Shown in pieces: positions 1-5,412 of a DNA stretch of 5,517 nucleotides (position 1 is its first letter; each line of letters starts with the position of its first letter). The translations under genes and the position numbers were made by a program. The notes under the pieces were generated by a model. The model saw nothing but the letters and a program-made list of their open reading frames with translations, did not search any database and was not told the DNA's origin. The DNA is from Actinobacteria bacterium UBA5182. GTDB lineage: Bacteria > Actinomycetota > UBA4738. The stretch lies in assembly GCA_002413185.1 (NCBI GenBank), contig DHWM01000140.1, positions 17,470 to 22,986 on the forward strand. Reading direction: 5' to 3'.

Positions 1-1389
1 CCGGCCGGCGCCGCGCTCGGCACGCTCCTGGCGAAGGACGGCCACAAGGCCCTGATCATCGAGAAGGACATCCACCCGCGAGACCACGTCGGTGAATCGC
101 TGACGCCGTCGACGAACCTCGTGTTCGATCGCCTCGGCTTCCTCGACAAGATGAACGACGCCAAGTTCATCCACAAGCCGGGCACGGGATGGAATGCTCC
201 CCGGTCGCCGCTTTGGAAGTTCATCGAAATCTGGTTGTTTGAGTTCCCGCTGCCGGGGACGCCCCAGCCCTACACCTACAACGTGGAGCGGGACGTCATG
301 GACGCGATGCTGCTCCGGCACGCCCATGAGAGCGGGGCCAAGGTGCTCCAAGGTGTGAGTGTGCAGCGCGTGCTGTTCGAGGACGGTCGCGCCGTGGGGG
401 TCCGGGCCCGGGTTGCCGACGGCTGGGAGCGCGACATCTACGCCAAGGTCGTGGTCGACGCGTCGGGGCGGCGGTGCCTGCTGGCCAATCAGCTGAAGAT
501 GAAGCAGAAGGACACAAGCTTCAACCAGTTCTGCATCTACTCGTGGTTCGAAGGCGTCAAGGAACCGCCCAAGCGATTCGAAGGGTTCACGCTCTTCTAC
601 TTCATCGGTCTGAACCAGGCGTGGTCGTGGCACATCCCGTTGCGGGACGGCAAGGCGTCGATGGGCGTGGTGGTCGACAAGGAGGATTTCCAGAAGACGG
701 GCAAGAGCCACGAGGAGTTCTTCTACAGCCTGGTGCAGAGGAACAGGACGTTCACCCACGCCATGAAGGACGCCGTGCGGGTGCGCCCGTGGTGGATCGA
801 GGGCGACTACTCGTACAAGATCGACCGCTTCGCCGGGCCGGGCTGGCTCCTGATCGGGGACGCTCTCCGGTTCGTCGACCCTATCTTCTCCTCGGGCGTG
901 GACGTGGCGCTCTTCTCGGCCCTGTACGCCTACGAGTCGATCACCGAGTCGTGGACCACCGGGAACGAGGAGGGGCCGTTCGAGGCCTTCCAACGAAGGG
1001 TGGAGACGGGCGTCGACATCTGGTATGACCTGATCTCCTCGTTCTACAAGCTCCAGGAGCTGGTCACGCGGTACGCCACCCGCAGGGGGTGGCGAGAGGA
1101 GATCGTGCGGACGCTCCAGGGAAACCCCTACCTGCCCGAGACGCAGGACCGGGCCAGGAGGCTGCTCGGGGCGATGAACGACTCCTATAAGAAGGTCTTG
1201 GCCGATCCACACAACCTCATGCGGCCGTGGGCGATGGACCCGGACCGGGACGGCACGATCACCTGCCCCACATGTCTCGGCGTGGCCGACTACTGGCCCG
1301 AGGAGCAGGCGTATGTGTGCCGGAAGTGCGAGGCGAAGGTGTACGCGCCGAGCCCGATCTCGATCGGGAGTGGCCGGGGGAGCAGTTAG
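1..1389 (+). CDS. Flavin-dependent halogenase-like FAD monooxygenase with C-terminal zinc ribbon, 5' truncated
   Basis: The reading frame is open from the first base to TAG at 1387-1389 (462 visible residues). The first codons read PAGAALG, the end of a GxGPAG dinucleotide-binding loop, so about ten residues lie off the left edge; the GTG at 121 is internal. Visible family marks are GESL near residue 34, DASGR at 153-157, GD at 286-287, the flavin-dependent halogenase signature WSWHIP at 208-213 and FVDPIFSSG at 291-299, which fits FxxPxxSxG. Lys59 (in FIHKPGTGW) sits where these enzymes carry the catalytic lysine that uses hypohalous acid; this placement is by eye. Such enzymes use reduced FAD, oxygen and halide to chlorinate or brominate aromatic substrates. 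The substrate cannot be read here. Oddly, the C-terminus has Cys422-x2-Cys425 and Cys440-x2-Cys443, a zinc-ribbon or rubredoxin-like knuckle. An alternative is a related non-halogenating FAD oxidoreductase. Family assignment is strong; halogenation is inferred. Confidence 0.85.
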   Translation, partial: PAGAALGTLLAKDGHKALIIEKDIHPRDHVGESLTPSTNLVFDRLGFLDKMNDAKFIHKPGTGWNAPRSPLWKFIEIWLFEFPLPGTPQPYTYNVERDVMDAMLLRHAHESGAKVLQGVSVQRVLFEDGRAVGVRARVADGWERDIYAKVVVDASGRRCLLANQLKMKQKDTSFNQFCIYSWFEGVKEPPKRFEGFTLFYFIGLNQAWSWHIPLRDGKASMGVVVDKEDFQKTGKSHEEFFYSLVQRNRTFTHAMKDAVRVRPWWIEGDYSYKIDRFAGPGWLLIGDALRFVDPIFSSGVDVALFSALYAYESITESWTTGNEEGPFEAFQRRVETGVDIWYDLISSFYKLQELVTRYATRRGWREEIVRTLQGNPYLPETQDRARRLLGAMNDSYKKVLADPHNLMRPWAMDPDRDGTITCPTCLGVADYWPEEQAYVCRKCEAKVYAPSPISIGSGRGSS

Positions 1390-1446
1390 CCCCTCGCCGA
1401 AGGACCATGAGGGGGCCTTGACGGCCGAGGCCCGTGGGAGGTCCGG
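1390..1446 (+). other. Short intergenic gap with possible hairpin before the antiporter RBS
   Basis: This 57-base gap separates the halogenase-like gene from the first antiporter. GGGCCT (1413-1418) can pair with AGGCCC (1428-1433) around a 9-base loop, and an alternative CCCTC/GAGGG pairing (1391-1395 with 1409-1413) would compete with it. No T-run follows either stem, so there is no convincing terminator. The ribosome binding site GGGAGGT lies just downstream. Co-transcription of the flanking genes is possible but not shown. No promoter was recognised. Confidence 0.3.
1436..1442 (+). promoter_or_regulatory. Ribosome binding site deciding the TTG start at 1447
   Basis: GGGAGGT lies 4 bases before TTG 1447. 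This supports the unusual TTG start; the reading frame begins MTEHQLFLFLAEV and enters the first membrane helix at once, as expected for this family. Confidence 0.7.
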
Positions 1447-2727
1447 TTGACCGAGCACCAACTGTTCCTGTTCCTGGCGGAGGTGGTCGTTCTCGTCGGG
1501 GCGGCGCGTCTGGGCGGAGAGCTCGCCATCCGGCTCGGGATCGCCCAGGTCGTCGGCGAGCTGGTTGCGGGGATCCTGCTCGGACCCTCGCTGTTCGGGA
1601 AGCTCTGGCAGGGCGGGTTCCAGGCGCTGTTCCCGCCGGATCAGGCCCAGCGTTCCTTCCTCGAGCTCCTGAGCTGGATCGGCGTGATCCTCCTCGTCCT
1701 GCTGTCAGGGCTCGAGACGCGCCTCGGCATCCTTCGCCATGTGGGAAAGGCGGTCGTGACCGGCTGGATCGGGGGATTCTTCCTGCCGTTCCTGCTTGGT
1801 TTCGGGTTGGGGTGGATCGTCCCGCGCGATCTGATCGGGCCTGGGATCGCCCGCCCGGTGTTCGCGCTGTTCCTGGCCACGGCGATGTCGATCTCCGCCA
1901 TCCCGGTCATCGCCCGCATCCTGATCGACCTGGAGCTGTTCCAGTCGAGGATCGGCATGCTCATCATCTCGACCGCGGTGGCGGACGACACGGTGGGATG
2001 GATCGTCCTGGCCGTTGTGTCGGGGCTGGCGCTCCGGCACGACTTCGATGCGAAGACCGTCACGGTCGCTCTGGTCGGGACCGGCCTGTTCCTGGTGCTC
2101 GCGTTCACGCTGGGACAGTGGCTGGTCCGACGGGCGCTCGCCCTGAGCGCGAAGCTCCGGATTCCCTTCGGGCAGGCCACCGTGATCCTCTCGATCGTCT
2201 TCCTGGGCGGAGCCATCACCCAGGCCATCCACGTCCACCTGGTGCTGGGCAGCTTCGTCGCGGGGATCCTTATCGCGCGCAGCCCGGGCAGGGATCCCGC
2301 GACCATCGACTCGATCTGGCGGGTCGGGATGGGGTTCTTCATCCCGTTCTTCTTCGGCTACACGGGGATCAAGGTCGACGTGACCACGTTGACGGGCTCC
2401 GCGCTGCCGATCGCCGCCCTCGCCGTCGTGGTGGCCTGCGTCGGGAAGTTCGTCGGTGGCGGCGTCGGCGCGCGGATCGGCGGTCTCTCCAGGTGGGAGG
2501 CGCTCGCCGTCGGGACCGGCTTGAACGCCCGGGGGGCGATGGAGCTCGTCATCGCAGCCATCGGCGTCTCGATCGGCGTCCTCACGGTCCCCATGTACAC
2601 GATCATCGTCCTCATCGCGGTCCTGACCACGCTGATGGCAGCGCCGATGCTCCGCTACTGCGTGCGACGCGACGAGCTGGCGCGGGCACGCCCCACGCCG
2701 ACCCGAACGGAGGTACTTGCGTCGTGA
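1447..2727 (+). CDS. Cation:proton antiporter, CPA2/CHX-like, with intact Asp-Asp pair
   Basis: This 426-residue integral membrane protein begins at TTG 1447. About 12 hydrophobic segments are visible, roughly at 6-25, 35-52, 70-90, 101-124, 137-158, 168-195, 204-226, 244-275, 295-313, 317-341, 350-378 and 383-403. Family marks run in order: GELVAGILLGPSLFG near the start, LSGLETRLGILR after the third helix, AMSISAIPVIARIL in the broken helix, and ADDTVGWI with Asp180-Asp181, the pair that binds the ion in electrogenic CPA2 exchangers. Lys334 in GKFVGG matches the conserved lysine facing that site, and NARGAMEL begins at 360. The likely role is exchange of Na+ or K+ for protons across the cytoplasmic membrane, serving pH and salt balance; ion choice cannot be read from sequence. 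It ends in the overlap GTGA with the next antiporter, so translation is probably coupled. No C-terminal TrkA-N or TrkA-C domain is present. Confidence 0.92.
   Translation: MTEHQLFLFLAEVVVLVGAARLGGELAIRLGIAQVVGELVAGILLGPSLFGKLWQGGFQALFPPDQAQRSFLELLSWIGVILLVLLSGLETRLGILRHVGKAVVTGWIGGFFLPFLLGFGLGWIVPRDLIGPGIARPVFALFLATAMSISAIPVIARILIDLELFQSRIGMLIISTAVADDTVGWIVLAVVSGLALRHDFDAKTVTVALVGTGLFLVLAFTLGQWLVRRALALSAKLRIPFGQATVILSIVFLGGAITQAIHVHLVLGSFVAGILIARSPGRDPATIDSIWRVGMGFFIPFFFGYTGIKVDVTTLTGSALPIAALAVVVACVGKFVGGGVGARIGGLSRWEALAVGTGLNARGAMELVIAAIGVSIGVLTVPMYTIIVLIAVLTTLMAAPMLRYCVRRDELARARPTPTRTEVLAS
2709..2714 (+). promoter_or_regulatory. Ribosome binding site for the second antiporter
   Basis: GGAGGT lies 9 bases before GTG 2724, inside the end of the first antiporter gene. 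It marks GTG 2724 as the true start of the downstream gene, even though its frame stays open far upstream. Confidence 0.8.
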
Positions 2728-4040
2728 TCGCTTCTGTCTTGCATCCCGCCGCCCACACCGACGTGACCGGGCCGGCCCTGACCGCGTTCGTGCTGCTCGA
2801 CGTGTTCCTCATCGTGGCTCTGGCCAGGATCCTGGGCGGCCTGATGGTGAAGATCGGGCAACCCCGGGTGGTGGGCGAGATCCTGGCCGGGGTACTCCTT
2901 GGACCCACACTCCTGGGCACGCAGATCTCGCTCTGGATCGCTCCGGCCGAGGCCCGGCCCGTCCTGGCCGCCATCGCCACCATCGCCCTGGTCCTGTTCA
3001 TGTTCCTGGCCGGAGTCGAGTACGACGTGGGGGTGATCCGGGGCAGGGCCGGGCAGGCCGGGCTGCTTGCAGTCCTGTCGGTGGCCGTCCCTGCCGTGCT
3101 CGGGTTCCCCGTGGCCGCGATCATGCACACCGCCACCTACGCAGGTCCGAAGGGCTCGGACTTTCTGCCGTTCGCCCTGTTCGTGGGGGCGGCCCTCGCC
3201 GTCACGGCCTTCCCAGTGATGGCCCACATCCTCATGGAGCGCGGCGAGCTGAACACTCGGATGGGCGGGCTCGGCGTCGCCACCACCGGCATGATGTCGA
3301 TCCTGATGTTCCTCTACATCGGCTTCGCCGGGGCCGTGGCCTCGAAGGGCTACTCGCACTTCCTGGTCAAGTTCCTCCTGATGCTCGTGCTGCTGGCGGT
3401 GTCGTGGGTGACGGTCCGCCCCGCCCTGGGCCGGGTCCTGCGAAGGAATTCGGCCGACGGCCAGGTCTCCGCCAACGGCATGGCCGTCCTGTTCGCCGGG
3501 CTGGTGCTCTACGGGCTCCTGGCCGACCGGGTCGGCATCAACGCCCTGGTGGGCGGATTCCTGTTCGGGGTCCTCCTCCCAGAGGACCGGGACATCCGGC
3601 GGACTATCGCGGCGAAGGTTCACGACGTGGCCATGGTCTTCTTGCTTCCGATCTTTTTCGCCTTCGCCGGGTTCAGCACCGACTTGAAGCTCATCACCGC
3701 CCGCACGGTTCCGGTCCTGCTGGTGGTGCTGCTCGCCGCTATCTCCGGAAAGTTCCTGGCGGCGGCGCCGGCCCGCACGTTCGGCCTGTCCTGGACCGAG
3801 ACCGGGGTACTGGCCGCGCTGTTCAACACTCGAGGGCTGCTGGTCCTGGTGGCCGGGCTCATCGGCCTCCAGCTCGGCATCATCACCGCCACCACGTTTA
3901 CGATCATCGTCGTGGTCGCCCTGGTGACGAACCTGATGACGCTGCCGCTGCTGAACGCCCTGTCCCACAGGGGCGCTGGAGTGAAGGAGACGGCGATGCG
4001 GACCGAGGTCACTTCGGATCCTTCCCGGATGCCTCGATGA
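2724..4040 (+). CDS. CPA2/CHX-like antiporter paralogue lacking the Asp-Asp ion-binding pair
   Basis: The 438-residue product starts at GTG 2724, supported by GGAGGT at 2709-2714. The frame is open upstream to 1434, but that stretch is out-of-frame shadow of the first antiporter. Hallmarks are GEILAGVLLGPTLLG, LAGVEYDVGVIRG, ALAVTAFPVMAHILMERGELNTRMG, LADRVGINALVGGFLFG with Asp268, the GK lysine (Lys343) and NTRGLLVL at 368. Aligning RMGGLGVATTGMMSIL with RIGMLIISTAVADDTV of the neighbour, anchored on the shared Arg and Gly, puts Met191-Ser192 where the neighbour has Asp180-Asp181. No Asp, Asn or Glu lies nearby in that helix. Proton-coupled exchange of the usual kind is therefore doubtful. 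It may be a non-transporting or regulatory partner, a heterodimer subunit, or a carrier with altered coupling; these are inferences. The gene is otherwise full length with no frameshift, and overlaps both neighbours by 4 bases. Confidence 0.9.
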   Translation: MIASVLHPAAHTDVTGPALTAFVLLDVFLIVALARILGGLMVKIGQPRVVGEILAGVLLGPTLLGTQISLWIAPAEARPVLAAIATIALVLFMFLAGVEYDVGVIRGRAGQAGLLAVLSVAVPAVLGFPVAAIMHTATYAGPKGSDFLPFALFVGAALAVTAFPVMAHILMERGELNTRMGGLGVATTGMMSILMFLYIGFAGAVASKGYSHFLVKFLLMLVLLAVSWVTVRPALGRVLRRNSADGQVSANGMAVLFAGLVLYGLLADRVGINALVGGFLFGVLLPEDRDIRRTIAAKVHDVAMVFLLPIFFAFAGFSTDLKLITARTVPVLLVVLLAAISGKFLAAAPARTFGLSWTETGVLAALFNTRGLLVLVAGLIGLQLGIITATTFTIIVVVALVTNLMTLPLLNALSHRGAGVKETAMRTEVTSDPSRMPR

Positions 4041-4267
4041 GCCGCATCGGGCCCGACCTCCCGCCTCGCCGGCGCGATGAGTTCAGCGACTGGCACGACC
4101 TGGTGCCCGAGGCCTGCCCGGACTGCGGCTGCCTGGTCTTCGCGGCGAAGGACGACCCGGACATCGTGTGGGAGCCCGAGCGGGCCTGGGACGAGGGCTG
4201 CCGGAACAGGGAATGCCATTGTCACACCGCGGCTGTCATCGGCAGGGGAAGGAGCGAGAGAGCCTGA
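4037..4267 (+). CDS. Small Cys/His-rich protein, putative zinc-binding, function unknown
   Basis: This 76-residue protein starts at ATG 4037 in the ATGA overlap with the antiporter stop, so its translation is probably coupled; no strong ribosome binding site of its own is visible. I do not recognise the family. The N-terminus is charged and proline-rich (LPPRRRDEF). Residues 27-32 read CPDCGC, followed by an acidic, Trp-containing middle (Trp45, Trp51). Cys55, Cys60, His61, Cys62 and His63 then cluster as CRNRECHCH. The two clusters, about 25 residues apart, could form a zinc ribbon or another metal or redox site. It has no membrane segment or signal peptide, so it is probably cytoplasmic. 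Its position suggests a role linked to the antiporter pair, for example as a soluble sensor, but this is inferred only from gene order. The coupled overlap and Cys pattern favour a real gene. Confidence 0.72.
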   Translation: MSRIGPDLPPRRRDEFSDWHDLVPEACPDCGCLVFAAKDDPDIVWEPERAWDEGCRNRECHCHTAAVIGRGRSERA

Positions 4268-4286
4268 CGCCCTCTCAGCGAGGCGT
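4267..4286 (+). terminator. Weak terminator candidate after the small Cys/His gene
   Basis: ACGCC (4267-4271) pairs with GGCGT (4282-4286), and TC/GA inside extends it past one bulged C, leaving loop TCAGC. It starts at the stop codon and lies before the rpsL promoter, where a transcript end is expected. Only TT follows, so intrinsic termination is doubtful. Confidence 0.25.
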
Positions 4287-4326
4287 TCGCCCAGGCGGCC
4301 GCGTCATTTCGCAGCAGGCTGTTGCG

Positions 4327-4356
4327 TTGACACAGCCATCTCGGGATCAGTAGGAT
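4327..4356 (+). promoter_or_regulatory. Sigma-70-type promoter of the str operon
   Basis: TTGACA at 4327-4332 matches the -35 consensus exactly. After 18 bases comes TAGGAT at 4351-4356, which fits TAnnnT for the -10. Transcription would begin near 4363 and give a leader of about 150 bases before rpsL. Position and quality fit the main housekeeping promoter for rpsL-rpsG-fusA. The start site is inferred from spacing only. Confidence 0.8.
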
Positions 4357-4404
4357 AGTCGTTCGCGGCCTACAGCCGTGCCGTAGCACGACGCCTTCTT
4401 TGCA

Positions 4405-4460
4405 GGGACCCAAAGGGAGTCGAACTGTAGTTGCTCCCTGGTCCCGGCCAATCGGCCGGG
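4405..4460 (+). promoter_or_regulatory. Two mutually exclusive hairpins in the rpsL leader (possible attenuator)
   Basis: Hairpin A pairs GGGACC (4405-4410) with GGTCCC (4440-4445), then GGGAG (4415-4419) with CTCCC (4434-4438). An internal loop of CAAA opposite a single T separates the stems, and a short AAC/GTT pairing may sit at the tip. Hairpin B pairs CCCGGCC (4443-4449) with GGCCGGG (4454-4460) around AATC. The CCC at 4443-4445 belongs to both, so they cannot form together. Hairpin B is followed by TCTTGT, a modest T-rich tail. The arrangement resembles an anti-terminator and terminator in the leader of a ribosomal protein operon. The pairing is seen in sequence; the regulatory role is inference. 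Confidence 0.45.
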
Positions 4461-4511
4461 TCTTGTCACTCCTGGACAGGGCGAAACAACGAGAGTGCAG
4501 ACGAGAGAGAC

Positions 4512-4883
4512 ATGCCGACCGTACAGCAGCTTGTCAGAGATGGGCGCCAGCGCCCGCGGACGAAGACGAAGAGCCCCGCGCTCCGAGGCTCTCCGCAGCG
4601 CCGCGGCGTCTGCACGCGCGTCTACACCACCACCCCGAAGAAGCCGAACTCCGCGCTTCGCAAGGTCGCTCGGGTCCGTCTGACCACGGGCGTCGAGGTC
4701 ACCGCCTACATCCCGGGCATCGGCCACAACCTCCAGGAGCACTCCATCGTCCTGGTCCGAGGTGGACGGGTGAAGGACCTCCCGGGGGTCAGGTACAAGG
4801 TCGTCCGCGGCACCCTCGACACCTCCGGGGTCCGTGACCGCAAGAAGGCCCGGTCCCGCTACGGCGCCAAGGCCAACGCGTAG
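4512..4883 (+). CDS. rpsL: 30S ribosomal protein S12
   Basis: The 123-residue S12 sits at the decoding centre of the small subunit and helps control tRNA selection accuracy. ATG 4512 gives the standard actinobacterial start MPTVQQLVRDGR. Upstream there is only a weak purine-rich site (GAGAGAGA, 4503-4510) very close to the ATG, but the start is fixed by homology. The core motifs are all present: SPALRGSPQRRGVC, TTTPKKPNSALRK and HNLQEHSIVLVRGGRVKDLPGVRYK. Lys43 and Lys88, where substitutions confer streptomycin resistance in mycobacteria, are both unchanged, so the gene looks wild type there. Asp89, the methylthiolated residue in E. coli, is also present. The C-terminus (RSRYGAKANA) is of usual length. 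The gene is first in the str operon, with rpsG 13 bases downstream. Confidence 0.98.
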   Translation: MPTVQQLVRDGRQRPRTKTKSPALRGSPQRRGVCTRVYTTTPKKPNSALRKVARVRLTTGVEVTAYIPGIGHNLQEHSIVLVRGGRVKDLPGVRYKVVRGTLDTSGVRDRKKARSRYGAKANA

Positions 4884-4896
4884 GAGCTGGGGTCCG

Positions 4897-5367
4897 ATGC
4901 CTCGGAAGGGACCTGCATCCAAGCGCGAGATCCAACCGGATCCCATCTACCAGAACGCGCTCGTTACGCAGCTCATCAACAAGATCCTGCTGCACGGGAA
5001 GAAAGCGTTGTCCGAGCGCATCGTCTACAAGGCGCTCGAGATCATCAGCGAGCGCACCGCCAACGATCCGGTCATCACGTTGAAGCGGGCCGTGGAGAAC
5101 GCCCGGCCCCTCCTGGAGACGAGGTCGCGGCGGGTCGGCGGCGCCTCGTACCAGGTCCCGGTTGAGGTCAGGCCGGGCCGCGGCACCACGCTGGCGCTGC
5201 GGTGGCTGGTGAACTACTCGCGGGCCCGGCGGGAGCACTCCATGGCCGAACGCCTGGTGGGGGAGATCATGGACGCCGCCGGAGGCCAGGGGGCCTCGGT
5301 GAAGCGCCGCGAGGACATGCACAAGATGGCGGAGGCGAACAAGGCGTTCGCGCATTACCGCTGGTAG
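4897..5367 (+). CDS. rpsG: 30S ribosomal protein S7
   Basis: The 156-residue S7 is a primary 16S rRNA binder that starts assembly of the 30S head and lies near the E site. ATG 4897 follows GGAG (4883-4886), which overlaps the rpsL stop codon, at 10 bases. The product starts MPRKGPASKRE; the frame is open further upstream, but this start gives the usual length. Family blocks are PDPIYQNALVTQLINKILLHGKKALSERIVYKAL, VENARPLLETRSRRVGGASYQVPVEVRP, LRWLVNYSRAR and the ending HKMAEANKAFAHYRW. In E. coli, S7 represses its operon by binding the rpsL-rpsG spacer. Here that spacer is 13 bases, too short for such a structure on its own, so any autoregulation must act elsewhere. Confidence 0.98.
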   Translation: MPRKGPASKREIQPDPIYQNALVTQLINKILLHGKKALSERIVYKALEIISERTANDPVITLKRAVENARPLLETRSRRVGGASYQVPVEVRPGRGTTLALRWLVNYSRARREHSMAERLVGEIMDAAGGQGASVKRREDMHKMAEANKAFAHYRW

Positions 5368-5396
5368 GTGACTGAGAAACAGATGGCAACCGCTGC

Positions 5397-5403
5397 GAGG
5401 AAG
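5397..5403 (+). promoter_or_regulatory. Ribosome binding site deciding the fusA start
   Basis: GAGGAAG lies 9 bases before ATG 5413. It favours that start over GTG 5368, which abuts the rpsG stop, and over ATG 5383, whose nearest site AGGTGA (5366-5371) is 11 bases away. Confidence 0.6.
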
Positions 5404-5412
5404 CTGAACGAC

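Larger units (their letters stand above)
4268..4511 (+). other. Gene-free region between the antiporter unit and rpsL
   Basis: These 244 bases hold no convincing gene. They contain a weak hairpin at the left edge, a clear sigma-70-type promoter at 4327-4356 and a structured leader leading to rpsL. Open frames crossing this region on either strand lack a ribosome binding site and any recognisable protein similarity. Confidence 0.7.

Noticed and set aside
121..123. GTG 121 as the start of the halogenase-like protein
   Set aside because: The frame is open to base 1 and codes for the end of the FAD-binding loop and the GESL motif, so the gene enters from the left edge.
1391..1433. Terminator between the halogenase-like gene and the first antiporter
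   Set aside because: Stems exist but no T-run follows, and the ribosome binding site comes almost directly after.
1434..2723. Upstream extension of the second antiporter frame, as a possible 868-residue fusion
   Set aside because: The first 430 codons are Arg/Pro/Gly-rich, out-of-frame shadow of the first antiporter. A ribosome binding site and GTG at 2724 start the real protein.
2655..3968. Long open frame of 437 codons on the - strand
   Set aside because: It lies antisense to the antiporter genes and is full of His, Gln, Glu, Asp, Gly and Arg with no domain. This is the usual mirror of hydrophobic codons in G+C-rich DNA.
2717..4036. Upstream extension of the small Cys/His protein frame
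   Set aside because: It is an Arg/Gly/Pro-rich shadow of the second antiporter. ATG 4037 in the ATGA overlap is the sensible start.
4401..4445. A tRNA-like segment (GGGAGTCGAACT)
   Set aside because: No acceptor stem, anticodon arm or complete T-arm can be drawn; the pairing fits a leader hairpin better.
4347..4946. Minus-strand open frame of 199 codons over the rpsL leader and gene
   Set aside because: It is antisense to rpsL and its promoter region, with no recognisable motif.
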